Of a DNA stretch of 64,000 bases, positions 8,770 to 17,912 are shown in pieces. The stretch is taken from contig NZ_CP113066.1 of NCBI RefSeq assembly GCF_026625845.1, positions 310,001-374,000 of the forward strand. The letters are read 5' to 3'. The stretch comes from Agrococcus sp. SL85. GTDB lineage: Bacteria > Actinomycetota > Actinomycetes > Actinomycetales > Microbacteriaceae. Made by a program: the position numbers and the translations under genes. Under the pieces are notes generated by a model. The model made no database searches. It was given only the letters and a program-made list of their open reading frames with translations, and was not told where the DNA came from. Each line of letters opens with the position of its first letter. The stretch's first letter is position 1.

Positions 8770-10110
8770 ATGAGCCATCATGGGCCCATGGGCGAGCTCA
8801 CGACCGACCCGCACCACCTCGACGACGACCGCGTGGTCGAGGCGGTCGCCGCCTGGATGCCTGGCACGCGCTGGTATCCGCTGAAGGGCACGCGACCGGC
8901 CGTCGTGCTCGAGCGCACGTGGCCCCTCGGCGACGACGCGGCGATCCTGCTGCTGCGGGCGGACGACGTGCTGCTCCAGGTGCCGGTCGCGCTGCGCGAC
9001 GAGCCGGGTGAGGCCCCCATCGCGCGGCTCGGCGATCGTTGGCTCGTCGACGGCTGCGCGGATCCGGCCACGGTGCGTGCGCTGCTCGCCGCCGCGACGG
9101 GCACGACGGCGGTGCCGGGCCTCGAGGGCGACGCCGTCGAGACCCCCGCCGAGGGCGGCATCCGCGTGCTCGCGGGCGAGCAGTCGAACACCTCGATCAT
9201 CGGTGGCGACGGCCGCTGGATCGCGAAGGCCTTCCGCGTGGTCTCCCCCGGCGACAACCCCGAGGTCGTCGTCACGGGCGCCCTCACGCGCGGCGGCACG
9301 CGAGGCGTCCCGCGCCTGCTCGCCTCCCTGCGCGGCTCGTGGGCCGCGGGCGAGACGACGGTCACGGGCCACCTCCTCGCCGTCTCGTCGTTCGTCGCGG
9401 GCGGCGAGGATGCATGGGCGCTGTTCCGCGCGCACGCGCTCGAGTCCGTGCGCGGGGGCGCCTCGCCCGCGCCCGACGCCCGCGGGCTCGGCGCTGCTGT
9501 CGCCACGGTGCACCGAGAGCTCGCGACGGCGCTCGGCACCGCGGAGGCCGACGACGAGGACGCCCTGCGCTTCGTCGCGGGGCTCGAGCAGCGGATGGCG
9601 TGGGCGCGCGACGAGGCGGCCGAGGCGCTCGAGCCGTTCGCGGGCGGCCTCGCGCTCGAGGCAGAGCGCCTGCGGGGCGCGACCCGCCTCGGCACGCTCC
9701 AGCAGATCCACGGCGACCTGCACCTCGGGCAGGTGCTGCGCGATCTCGAGGGGCGCTGGATCCTGCTCGACTTCGAGGGCGAGCCGCTGCGGCCGCTGCA
9801 CGAGCGGATGGTGCGCGAGACGCCGCTCCGCGACGTCGTCGGCATGCTGCGCTCGTTCGACTACGCCGCGGGCTCCGCGCTGCAGGAGGCCCGCGACGGC
9901 GACGCGGATGCCGCGCGCGACTGGGTCGCGGCGCGGCAGGCCGAGTTCCTCGCGGGCTACGAGGCCGAAGCGGGCCCGGTCGACCGCGACGACCCCGTGC
10001 TGCGGGCGCTCCTGCTCGACAAGGCGCTCTACGAGGTCGTCTACGAGGTGCGCAACCGCCCCGAGTGGCTGCCGGTGCCGCTCGAGGCGGTGCGGGCGAT
10101 CGTGGGCTGA
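8770..10110 (+). CDS. Maltokinase-like sugar kinase
   Basis: 446 residues. The N-terminal cap (VVEAVAAWMPGTRWYPLKG) and the aminoglycoside-phosphotransferase-like kinase core match the Mak/Pep2 maltokinase family. Visible motifs are IHGDLHLGQVL (catalytic loop Asp) and ILLDFEGEPLRPL (metal-binding Asp), with KALYEVVYEVRNRPEWL near the end, as is usual in the family. Family role: ATP-dependent formation of maltose 1-phosphate for the GlgE alpha-glucan pathway; no treS or glgE is in this window. The start is uncertain: ATG 8770 sits 3 nt after GGAGG, while ATG 8788 is in frame and equally plausible. Confidence 0.8.
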   Translation: MSHHGPMGELTTDPHHLDDDRVVEAVAAWMPGTRWYPLKGTRPAVVLERTWPLGDDAAILLLRADDVLLQVPVALRDEPGEAPIARLGDRWLVDGCADPATVRALLAAATGTTAVPGLEGDAVETPAEGGIRVLAGEQSNTSIIGGDGRWIAKAFRVVSPGDNPEVVVTGALTRGGTRGVPRLLASLRGSWAAGETTVTGHLLAVSSFVAGGEDAWALFRAHALESVRGGASPAPDARGLGAAVATVHRELATALGTAEADDEDALRFVAGLEQRMAWARDEAAEALEPFAGGLALEAERLRGATRLGTLQQIHGDLHLGQVLRDLEGRWILLDFEGEPLRPLHERMVRETPLRDVVGMLRSFDYAAGSALQEARDGDADAARDWVAARQAEFLAGYEAEAGPVDRDDPVLRALLLDKALYEVVYEVRNRPEWLPVPLEAVRAIVG

Positions 10111-10113
10111 GCG

Positions 10114-10807
10114 GTGCGCGGTCCCGACCGGCGCGGCGCTCGCGCCCGCGCGCTGCTGGTCGCGGGAGCGCTGGCCGCCCTCGTCGTCGGCGCCCTCGTG
10201 GTGCGCGCCGTGGCCGACGCGCGACCGGCGCCGACCGCGCCGCCCGACGCCGACGGCCCCCGTCCCCTCGCCGCCTTCATCGGCGACTCCTACACGTACG
10301 GCGACGCGACCGAGCTCGCCGGGACCGGATTCCCGTCGCTGCTCGGCGAGCTGCGCGGCTGGGACACCGTGAACCTCGGCGTCAACGGCTCCGGGTACGT
10401 GCGGGCCCCGGCCTACGCGGAGCGGATCGACGACGCGGCACGCCTCGCACCGGACGTCGTCGTGGTCTCCGGCGGCCGCAACGACCTGCTGCCCGCCGGC
10501 GGCGCCGAGAGCGACGCAGCGCTCGACGCGGCGGTGCGCGAGCCTCTTCCGCGGCCTCCGCCGCGCGCTGCCGGATGCGCGCATCGTCGCGACCTCGCCG
10601 CTGTGGGACGCATCGCCGACGCCGGAGGCGCTGCTCCGGCTCCGCGCGGTCGTCGAGCGCGAGGTGCTCGCGATCGGCGGCGAGCATGTCGACCTCGGCG
10701 ACCTCTTCGCCGAGCGCCACGACCTGATCGCCGACGACGGCCTCCACCCCGACGCCCAGGGCCTCGAGCGGATCGCGCGGCGCATCGACGCGCTGCTCGA
10801 CCCCTGA
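10114..10807 (+). CDS. SGNH-fold hydrolase with N-terminal membrane anchor, copy 1 (frameshifted)
   Basis: GTG 10114 follows the maltokinase stop by 3 bp. An N-terminal hydrophobic segment (ARALLVAGALAALVVGALVV) precedes a GDSL/SGNH domain: block I AFIGDSYTYG, a central Asn/Asp block VVSGGRNDLL, and the catalytic pair DDGLHPD. The frame breaks at 10541-10545, where GAGCCTC stands for GAGCTC. Repaired length is 230 residues, ending in TGA 10805-10807. It is a close paralogue of the next gene, with shared GELRGW and VATSPLW/VTSPLW segments. Likely an extracytoplasmic esterase or deacetylase acting on a glycan or lipid; substrate not deducible. Confidence 0.8.
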
Positions 10808-10885
10808 CGGCTCGACCCTGCGCGCGGCTCGGGCGACACGCCGGGACGGCGTCGCCGCCCCCGCGGCCGCCCTACCCTGGTTCGC

Positions 10886-11650
10886 ATGGGGGAGCACGTC
10901 GTCGCGCGCGCGAGGCGCAGGATGATCGCGGCTGCCGTGGTCGTCGCTGCCGTGGTGATCGCCGCGATCGCGGTGGGCGTCGTCCGCGTCGCGGGCCAGG
11001 AGGGCCGCGACACCGCGTCGGCGGCGCTCGAGCACGCCCCGCTCGCCGAGCCTGCCCCGTCGGCCGCGCAGGAGCCGGTCGCCGTGTTCATCGGCGACTC
11101 GTACACCTACGGCGCCGGGAGGTCGAGCGAGGCGGCCAGCTTCCCCGCGCAGCTCGGCGAGCTGCGCGGGTGGCGGGTGGTGAACATCGCCCGAGGCGGC
11201 ACGGGCTATGCGACGAGCGCGGGTGAGGACGGCTGCGGCTTCGCCTACTGCGAGACCTACGCCGAGGTGATCCCGGAGGCCGTCGCCGCCGCTCCCGACG
11301 TCGTCGTCGTCTCCGGCGGCCGCAACGACCTGGGCACCGAAGACCTGGAGGCCGGCGTCGTCGCGTTCTTCGAGGAGCTGCGAGCCGCGCTGCCGGAGGC
11401 GCGCATCTACGTGACGTCGCCGCTGTGGGGCGCGACCGAGCCGCCGGCGGAGCTGCGCGCGCTCGCGCGGTGGGTGGAGCGCGAGGCGGAGGCGCACGAC
11501 GCCACCTACCTGGAGCTCGGCGACCTGTTCCTCGGGCAGCCCGAGCTCATCCAGGCCGACGGCGTGCATCCGAACGACGACGGCCTCGCGCGCCTCGCCC
11601 GCGCCATCGACGACGCGCTCGACGTGGCGCTCCGGTCCGCGGTCGGCTGA
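10886..11650 (+). CDS. SGNH-fold hydrolase with N-terminal membrane anchor, copy 2
   Basis: An intact 254-residue paralogue of the preceding gene, so a tandem duplication. It has a basic N terminus and a single hydrophobic anchor (MIAAAVVVAAVVIAAIAVGVV), then SGNH blocks VFIGDSYTYGAG (Ser), VVSGGRNDLG and ADGVHPNDDG (Asp/His). An insert with two Cys (EDGCGFAYCETY), absent from copy 1, could form a disulfide outside the membrane. ATG 10886 is the only start that retains the anchor. Probably an extracytoplasmic esterase; substrate unknown. Its place beside the polysaccharide locus is suggestive only. Confidence 0.84.
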   Translation: MGEHVVARARRRMIAAAVVVAAVVIAAIAVGVVRVAGQEGRDTASAALEHAPLAEPAPSAAQEPVAVFIGDSYTYGAGRSSEAASFPAQLGELRGWRVVNIARGGTGYATSAGEDGCGFAYCETYAEVIPEAVAAAPDVVVVSGGRNDLGTEDLEAGVVAFFEELRAALPEARIYVTSPLWGATEPPAELRALARWVEREAEAHDATYLELGDLFLGQPELIQADGVHPNDDGLARLARAIDDALDVALRSAVG

Positions 11651-11747
11651 GCGCCCCATCGTGGGACGCGTGGACGGCGCGGACGCCTCGATCGGACCGC
11701 GCCGCCGAGGCCGTGCCCGGCCCGGCGGCGGCCGCGCCCGTCGCCGG

Positions 11748-12089
11748 TCAGCGGTTGCGGTAGCGCTCGACGAGGTCTGCCGGGATGCGGCCGCGGGTCG
11801 CGACCGGGATGCCCTCGGCCTGGGCCCACTCGCGGATCGCGGCGGTCTCGCCCGAGCCGCCCTTGCGCGAGGTGGACGCCGCGCGCCCGCCCGCCCGGCG
11901 ACCGGACACCCGGCGCGACGCGCGCACGTACTGCTCGAGGCTCGCCGAGAGCTCCTCGATGTGGGAGCTGGTCAGGTCGATCTCGTAGTCGGCCCCGTCG
12001 AACGAGAACCGCACCGTGCGCCCTGCGCCCTCCTCGATGCTCTCACCGGAGAGGTCGTCGACGAGCTGCACGAAAGTCTGCTTTGCCAT
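11748..12089 (-). CDS. lsr2: Lsr2 nucleoid-associated protein
   Basis: 113 residues with the Lsr2 layout: an N-terminal dimerisation domain (MAKQTFVQLVDDLSGE, VRFSFDGADYEIDLTSSH), a linker of basic residues, and a C-terminal DNA-binding domain ending in IREWAQAEGIPVATRGRIP. The tripeptide RGR is the AT-hook-like element that reads the minor groove of AT-rich DNA. Known family role: H-NS-like xenogeneic silencer and chromosome organiser in actinobacteria. ATG lies 6 nt after a TAGCAT -10 box, so the mRNA is probably leaderless. The upstream 92 bp is unusually AT-rich for this window, which would allow autoregulation (inference). Confidence 0.96.
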   Translation of the reverse strand: MAKQTFVQLVDDLSGESIEEGAGRTVRFSFDGADYEIDLTSSHIEELSASLEQYVRASRRVSGRRAGGRAASTSRKGGSGETAAIREWAQAEGIPVATRGRIPADLVERYRNR

Positions 12090-12095
12090 ATTCCG

Positions 12096-12125
12096 ATGCT
12101 AATGGAATTCGGGATGGCGATGCAA
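12096..12125 (-). promoter_or_regulatory. Candidate lsr2 promoter in an AT-rich island
   Basis: On the minus strand TTGCAT (12125-12120) is followed after 18 nt by TAGCAT (12101-12096), then CGGAAT and the lsr2 ATG, the spacing expected for a leaderless transcript. The surrounding 12090-12180 is markedly richer in A and T than its neighbourhood, with two GGAATTC and repeated GGAAT/GAAT words. It is a plausible Lsr2 self-binding site. Confidence 0.5.
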
Positions 12126-12181
12126 TATGGAATGGAATCCCGAATCCCGGCGGAATTCGAAATGCGAAGCCCGAACGGCGT

Positions 12182-13075
12182 TCACTCCTCGAGCGAGGGC
12201 ACGAACTCCCGCAGCCACGAGCGCAGGCCCGGTCCGATGTCATCGCGCTCGACGGCGAGCTGCACGTTCGCCTTGATGTAGTCCAGCCGGTCGCCCGTGT
12301 CGTAGCGGCGGCCGCGGAAGACCACGCCGTGCACCCCTCCCACGGACTCGTCGCGGGCCATCTCCAGCAGCGCGTCGGTCAGCTGGATCTCGCCGCCCTT
12401 GCCGGGCTCGGTGCGCTCGAGCACGCCGTAGACCTCGGGCCGCAGCACGTAGCGGCCGACGATCGCGAGGTTGGAGGGCGCCGAGCCGGGCTCCGGCTTC
12501 TCGACGAGGCCGAGGACGCGGACCACGTCCTCCTCGTCGGTCGCCTCGACGGTCGCGATGCCGTAGAGGTGCGCCTGCGAGGGCGGCACCTCCATCAGCG
12601 CGACCACGGTCGTGGAGCGAGCGCCCTGGACCTCGAGCATCCGCTCGAGCAGGTGGTCCCGCTCGTCGATGATGTCGTCGCCGAGCAGCACCGCGAAGGG
12701 CTCGTCGCCCACGTGCGCGCGCGAGCGGAGCACGGCGTGGCCGAGCCCCTTCGGATCGCCCTGGCGCACGTAGTGGACGTCGGCGAGGTCGGAGGACTCC
12801 TCCACCTTGTGGAGCTTCGTCTGATCGCCCTTGCGGTGCAGGATCTGCTCGAGCTCGGTCGCGCGGTCGAAGTGGTTCTCGAGGGCGTTCTTGTTGCGAC
12901 CCGTGACGAAGAGCACGTCGCCGAGGCCCGCACGGACCGCCTCCTCCACGACGTACTGGATGACCGGCTTGTCGACGACCGGGAGCATCTCCTTGGGCAG
13001 CGCCTTCGTCGCCGGCAGGAAGCGCGTGCCGAGCCCCGCGGTGGGGATCACGGCCTTGGTCACGGGGGTCGACAT
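12182..13075 (-). CDS. galU: UTP-glucose-1-phosphate uridylyltransferase
   Basis: 297 residues, full length for GalU. The nucleotide-binding loop is VIPTAGLGTRFLPATKALPKEMLPV; other signatures are VTGRNKNALENHFD, LGDDIIDE, LVEKPEPG and DALLEMARD. It makes UDP-glucose from UTP and glucose 1-phosphate, the precursor for UDP-galactose (galE at 38758) and glycan assembly. It starts at ATG 13075, only 33 bp from the divergent glycosyltransferase start at 13109, so the two genes share a very short promoter region. It marks the left edge of the polysaccharide locus. Confidence 0.96.
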   Translation of the reverse strand: MSTPVTKAVIPTAGLGTRFLPATKALPKEMLPVVDKPVIQYVVEEAVRAGLGDVLFVTGRNKNALENHFDRATELEQILHRKGDQTKLHKVEESSDLADVHYVRQGDPKGLGHAVLRSRAHVGDEPFAVLLGDDIIDERDHLLERMLEVQGARSTTVVALMEVPPSQAHLYGIATVEATDEEDVVRVLGLVEKPEPGSAPSNLAIVGRYVLRPEVYGVLERTEPGKGGEIQLTDALLEMARDESVGGVHGVVFRGRRYDTGDRLDYIKANVQLAVERDDIGPGLRSWLREFVPSLEE

Positions 13076-13108
13076 GGGAGCAAGGCTAGTGGGTGGGAGG
13101 ATTGCCGC

Positions 13109-14874
13109 ATGGCAGCCCGCGTCACGCCCCTCCTCGTCGCGCGCGGGGCGGCCGCGCGATCCTCACGCATCGCCGGCAACGCGGCGCTCGCGGCCGCGAC
13201 GGGTGCCCGCTCGATCGGCGAGGACCCGACGACCTTCGCGGTGCAGGCTCGCACGCCGCTTCCCCGCCGCTCGCGGGCCCCTGGGCGCCCTCGTCCGCGC
13301 GGCGCGCGGCGCCGACCGCGCGCTGCTCGGCACGTGGCTCTCCGGCGATCTCGCCGCGACGCGTGCGCTGCTGCCGGAGCTCGCCGCATCGGGCCTCTCG
13401 AGGCTCGGCGCAGAGGTGGCGCAGGCGGCCGGCCTGCCCGAGCTGGTCGTCGACGACCCCCGCTGCCCGGCGGCGGCTCGGGCGCGGGCGGCGTGGCAGC
13501 TGGGTGAGGCGAGCGAGGCGATCGCCCTGCTCGCGCGCACGGGCGCGGCGCCGCGCCTGCACCGCGCGCTGCGCGCCGAGCTCGCCATCATGACGCCCGG
13601 CACGCGGCTCCGCTGGAGCCTCCGGGGCGGCAGGGCGCGCGGCGGCGACGGCGTGCTGCACCTGCTCACCAACTCGCTCCCCCACACCCAGTCGGGCTAC
13701 ACGCTCCGCTCGCACGCGGTGCTGCGCGCCCAGCAGGAGGCAGGGCTGGCCCCCGTGGCGATGACGCGGATCGGCTACCCCGTCGTCGTGGGCGGGCTCG
13801 CCGCGCGCTCGGTCGACGAGGTCGACGGCATCCGCTACCACCGCGCGCTGCCGACGATGCTGGCGCCGACGCCCGACGGCCGCCTCGTGCAGCAGGCCGA
13901 CGCGCTCGCCCGCCTCGCCGCCGAGGTCGAGCCGATGGCGCTGCAGACGACGACGCACTACCCGAACGCCGTCGTCGTGCGGGAGGTCGCGGACGCACTG
14001 GGACTGCCCTGGGCGTACGAGGTGCGCGGGATGCTCGAGCAGACCTGGCTCGCGGGCCTCGGCAGCGAGGAGGCGCGCGATCGCGCGGCGGCGAGCGAGC
14101 GCTACCGGCTGACGCGCGAGCGCGAGGCGGAGCTCGCGGCCGACGCCGACTCGGTCTTCACGCTCGCCGAGCGGATGGCCGACGACCTCGTGGGACGCGG
14201 CGTCGCGCGCGAGCGCATCCGGCTCGTGCCCAACGGCATCGACCGGGCGGCGCTCGAGCGGCAGCGGCCGGAGCCGCGCGACGCGAGGGCCGCGCTCGGG
14301 CTCCCCCGCGACGGCTGCTGGGTGGGCGCCGCCTCCTCGCTCGTCGACTACGAGGGGTTCGACGTGCTGCTGCGCGCCGTGGCGGCCGCGCGATCGCGCG
14401 GCGCCGACGTCCGCGCGCTCCTCATCGGCGACGGCACGGCGCGCCCGGGGCTGCTCGCGCTCGCCGACGAGCCTCGGCCTCGGCGACGCGGCCGTGCTGC
14501 CGGGGCGCGTGCCGCGCGAGCGCGCCACCGAGTGGCGCGACGCGCTCGACGCGGTCGTGGTGCCGCGCCTCGACCGCGCCGTCACCCGCACCGTCGCGCC
14601 GCTCAAGCCCGTCGAGGCGATGGCCTCGGGCACACCGCTCCTCGTGAGCGCGCTGCCGCCGCTCGAGGAGATCGTCGGGGATGCGCTCGTCGCCGCGGGC
14701 GCGACCGTGCCCGCGGGCGATGCGGAGGCGCTCGCCCACCGCCTCGAGGCCCTCGCCGCCGATCCCGCGGAGCGCGCCAGGCTCGCCGTTCTCGGCCTCG
14801 AGCGGGCGGCCGAGCGCACCTGGGACGCGATCGGCGAGCGCTACCGCGAGACCCTCGCGCGCCGCGGTGCGTGA
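13109..14874 (+). CDS. Glycosyltransferase family 4 protein (two frameshifts)
   Basis: Two AGCT-type insertions break the frame: 13245-13249 (CAGGCTC for CAGCTC) and 14470-14474 (GAGCCTC for GAGCTC). Repaired length is 587 residues. Residues ~1-170 are an Ala/Leu/Arg-rich helical N-terminal region without a recognised domain. The rest is a GT-B glycosyltransferase: LLTNSLPHTQSGYTLRSHAV (acceptor side), VPNGIDRAALE (family-4 motif), LLIGDGTARPG and a C-terminal donor-site motif APLKPVEAMASGTPLLVS. No signal or membrane segment, so it acts on the cytoplasmic face. Sugar specificity unknown. It heads an apparent operon with the exporter and wecB. Confidence 0.82.
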
Positions 14875-14949
14875 GCCCTTGGGTACCATCGAGGGCGGAG
14901 CGACCCGCGTTCCGCTTCCCGCACGCCCACAGATTGCCCAGGTCCCTGC

Positions 14950-15912
14950 ATGACTCGCACGTCGCCGCGTCCTGAGTCCCGCGGACTCCGGACGCAGTGG
15001 CGACGCGCGTGGTCGACGCGGAAGTCGGGCGCCGCGATGCTCTCGACGGGGCTCCGCCGCGAGCTCCAGTCGCACTACGGCGACCTCAGCCACCTGCGGC
15101 GCGTGGGCAGCCGCCCGCCGCTGCGCGAGTACGTGACCGAGCTGTGGGACCGCCGCCACTTCATCTGGGCGGGCGCCCGCGGCGAAGCGCTCACGCGCTA
15201 CTCGAACGAGCGCCTCGGGGTCTTCTGGCACATCCTCCGGCCGATGCTGGACGCCGCCTTCTACTGGGTGATCTTCGGGCTCCTGCTGCAGATCGGGAAC
15301 GGGATGGACAACTTCATCGCGTTCATCCTCATCGGCGTCTTCATGTTCCAGCTCTCGAGCCGCTCGATCACCGGCGGGGTCTCGCTGATCCGCAACTCGA
15401 AGTCGATGATCCGAGCCTTCGCGTTCCCGAAGGTGTCGCTCGCGATCTCGATGGTGCTCCGCGACCTGCTCGTCAGCGTGCCCGCGATGGCCGTGATGCT
15501 GCTCGGCATCATGGTGATCCCGCCGCACGAGCCGATCACCATCACCTGGTCGCTCTTCCTGCCGATCCTCGTGCTGCACTGCGCGCTGAACCTCGGCTTC
15601 GCGCTCCTGTTCGGCTGGGCCGGCGCGCGCGTGCCCGACCTCGCGCAGGCGATGGGCTTCGTCGCGCGACTGCTCATGTACGCTTCGGCCGTCATCTTCC
15701 CGATCGAGCGCTTCGTCGACCACCCGACGATGCTCGCCATCATCCAGGCCAACCCCGTCTACGTCGTGCTCGATGCCTACCGCACGATCCTCATGGACGG
15801 CGCGGTGCCCCCGATCGAGGAGCTCGGGATGCTCGCGGCCTGGTCGATCGGCACCCTCGTGGTCGGGTTCCTGCTGTTCTGGGCGGACGAGGAGCGCTAT
15901 GGCCGAGAGTGA
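14950..15912 (+). CDS. ABC-2-type polysaccharide/teichoic acid export permease (Wzm/TagG-like)
   Basis: 320 residues with a ~75-residue cytoplasmic N terminus and about six membrane segments (AAFYWVIFGLLLQIGNG, FIAFILIGVFMFQL, AMAVMLLGIMVI, FGWAGARVPDLAQAMGFVAR). The segment IRNSKSMIRAFAFPKVSLA is typical of the ABC2_membrane export permeases that move undecaprenyl-linked polymers. ATG 14950 was chosen; a TACCAT box at 14884-14889 may be its -10 element. Its end overlaps the ATPase gene by 14 bp, so the two are translationally coupled. The exporter shows the locus builds a polymer in the cytoplasm and secretes it whole. Confidence 0.9.
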   Translation: MTRTSPRPESRGLRTQWRRAWSTRKSGAAMLSTGLRRELQSHYGDLSHLRRVGSRPPLREYVTELWDRRHFIWAGARGEALTRYSNERLGVFWHILRPMLDAAFYWVIFGLLLQIGNGMDNFIAFILIGVFMFQLSSRSITGGVSLIRNSKSMIRAFAFPKVSLAISMVLRDLLVSVPAMAVMLLGIMVIPPHEPITITWSLFLPILVLHCALNLGFALLFGWAGARVPDLAQAMGFVARLLMYASAVIFPIERFVDHPTMLAIIQANPVYVVLDAYRTILMDGAVPPIEELGMLAAWSIGTLVVGFLLFWADEERYGRE

Positions 15913-16741
15913 GCTGGCGGTCGGCTGGCGCCTGAGCGAGGAGCCGAAGGTCACGATCGCCGCCGAGAACGTGCGGCTGCGCTACCGCAGCCGCCGTGCC
16001 GAGGGCTCGGGCCTCGCAGGCATGCTGCGGCGCCCCAAGGTGTCGGGTCCCGTGCTGCGGGGCGTCTCGCTCGCCGCGCGCGAGGGCGAGATGCTCGGGC
16101 TGGTGGGGCTGAACGGCTCGGGCAAGAGCTCGCTCCTGCGCGTGCTCGCGGGGCTCCAGCCCGCCACCTCAGGCACCGTCGTCGCGAGCGCGCAGCCGCA
16201 GCTGCTCGGCGTGAGCGCCGCGCTCGTGCCCGAGCTCTCCGGGCTCGAGAACATCTGGCTCGGGACGCTGGCGATGGGCATGACCCCCGACGAGGCGTAC
16301 TTCGCCCGCGAGCGCATCGAGGCGCTCGCGGACCTCGGCGAGGCCATCCGCGACCCCATGCGCACCTACTCCTCCGGCATGGGCGCGCGCCTGCGCTTCG
16401 CGATCTCGGTCGCCGCCGATCCCGAGATCCTCATGATCGACGAGGCGCTCTCGACGGGCGACGCCTCGTTCGCGGAGCGGGCGAAGGAGGCGATGCACGG
16501 GCTCATCAACAGCGCGGGCACCGTCTTCCTCGTCAGCCACGCCGCGAAGACGATCGAGGAGATGTGCACGCGTGCGCTCTGGCTCGACAGCGGCACCCTC
16601 ATCGCCGACGGCCCGGCGGACGAGGTCGCCACCATGTACCGCTACTACGCCCACTGCATCGCGCTCGGCAAGGAGGAGTCCGCGAAGCGGGCCCTCCAGT
16701 CGGCGACCGAGGCGCATCCCCCGCTGTTCTCCGGCACCTGA
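15899..16741 (+). CDS. Polysaccharide/teichoic acid ABC exporter ATP-binding protein (Wzt/TagH-like)
   Basis: 280 residues. Walker A is GLNGSGKSSLL, the ABC signature YSSGMGARLRFA, Walker B EILMIDEALSTGD, and the switch His lies in FLVSHAAKT. YSSGM in place of LSGGQ, and the length, are typical of the Wzt/TagH subgroup. There is no extended C-terminal carbohydrate-binding domain as in O9a-type Wzt, so export is probably not gated by a terminal cap. ATG 15899 overlaps the permease gene. It powers the permease encoded just upstream. Confidence 0.93.
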   Translation: MAESELAVGWRLSEEPKVTIAAENVRLRYRSRRAEGSGLAGMLRRPKVSGPVLRGVSLAAREGEMLGLVGLNGSGKSSLLRVLAGLQPATSGTVVASAQPQLLGVSAALVPELSGLENIWLGTLAMGMTPDEAYFARERIEALADLGEAIRDPMRTYSSGMGARLRFAISVAADPEILMIDEALSTGDASFAERAKEAMHGLINSAGTVFLVSHAAKTIEEMCTRALWLDSGTLIADGPADEVATMYRYYAHCIALGKEESAKRALQSATEAHPPLFSGT

Positions 16742-16763
16742 TTCGACACGGAACGAGAAGACC

Positions 16764-17912
16764 ATGGCACCGCAGAAGATCATGACCGTCTACGGCACGC
16801 GCCCCGAGGCGATCAAGGTCGCCCCGGTCATCGAGGCGCTCGAGCAGGACGAGCGCTTCGAGTCGATCGCCGTCGTCACCGGCCAGCACCGCGAGATGCT
16901 CGACCAGGTGAACGCGATGTTCGGCATCGAGCCGAAGCACGACCTCGACCTCATGCAGCCGGGCCAGCCGCTCAACTCGATCGTCGCGCGCGCGATCGCG
17001 GGGCTCGACGACCTCATCCAGCGCGAGCAGCCGGACATCGTGATCGTGCAGGGCGACACCTCCACCGCCATGGCGGCCGCGATCGCGGCGTTCAACCGCC
17101 AGGTCACGGTCGTCCACCTCGAGGCGGGCCTGCGCACGGGCGACATCGACTCGCCGTTCCCCGAGGAGGCGAACCGCAAGCTCATCGGCCAGGTCGCCAA
17201 GCTGCACCTCGCCCCCACCGCCGGCTCCCGCGACAACCTGCGCCGCGAGTCCGTCGATCCCGCGACGATCGTCGTCACGGGCAACACGGTCATCGACGCG
17301 CTGCTCGAGGCCTCCTCGTGGGACACGGTGCCCACCGACGCGCGCGTGGCGGAGGCGATCGCGAGCGGCCGCCCGATCATCCTCGCCACCACGCACCGGC
17401 GCGAGAACCTCGGCGGCTCGATGAAGGCCATCGGCAAGGCGCTCGCGACCATCGCGAAGCGGCACGCCGACCACACGATCGTGCTGCCCATCCACCGCAA
17501 CCCCGCCGTGCGGGAGTCGGTGCTGCCGCAGCTCGAGGGGCTCGAGAACGTCATCGTCACCGAGCCGCTCGGCTACGCCGACTTCACGAAGGTGATGGGC
17601 GCGTCGACGATCGTCCTCACCGACTCCGGCGGCGTGCAGGAGGAGGCGCCGAGCCTCGGCAAGCCCGTGCTCGTCATGCGCGAGAACACCGAGCGGCCCG
17701 AGGCCGTGGACGCCGGCACCGTGCGGCTCGTCGGCACCGACCGCGAGCGCATCGAGTTCGAGGCGCACCACCTGCTCACCGACAAGAAGGCCTACAAGGC
17801 GATGGCGAACGCCGTGAACCCCTACGGCGACGGGCGCGCCGCCGCGCGATCGGTCGCCGCGATCGCGGCGCTCCTCGGCGTCGGCGAGCGCGAGCCCGAC
17901 TTCGGCGCCTAG
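16764..17912 (+). CDS. wecB: UDP-N-acetylglucosamine 2-epimerase (non-hydrolysing)
   Basis: 382 residues, the usual length. Motifs: MTVYGTRPEAIKVAPVIEAL, VVTGQHREMLDQV, VQGDTSTAMAAA, HLEAGLRTGD, PFPEEANRKL, TTHRRENLG, LTDSGGVQEEAPSLGKPVLV and REnTERPEA. It interconverts UDP-GlcNAc and UDP-ManNAc in the cytosol. Together with the UDP-ManNAc dehydrogenase at 32172-33416 it supplies UDP-ManNAcA. It lies 22 bp after the ABC ATPase, in the same operon. Its TAG stop overlaps the convergent coiled-coil gene's stop by 4 bp, and a 12-bp hairpin follows. Confidence 0.96.
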   Translation: MAPQKIMTVYGTRPEAIKVAPVIEALEQDERFESIAVVTGQHREMLDQVNAMFGIEPKHDLDLMQPGQPLNSIVARAIAGLDDLIQREQPDIVIVQGDTSTAMAAAIAAFNRQVTVVHLEAGLRTGDIDSPFPEEANRKLIGQVAKLHLAPTAGSRDNLRRESVDPATIVVTGNTVIDALLEASSWDTVPTDARVAEAIASGRPIILATTHRRENLGGSMKAIGKALATIAKRHADHTIVLPIHRNPAVRESVLPQLEGLENVIVTEPLGYADFTKVMGASTIVLTDSGGVQEEAPSLGKPVLVMRENTERPEAVDAGTVRLVGTDRERIEFEAHHLLTDKKAYKAMANAVNPYGDGRAAARSVAAIAALLGVGEREPDFGA

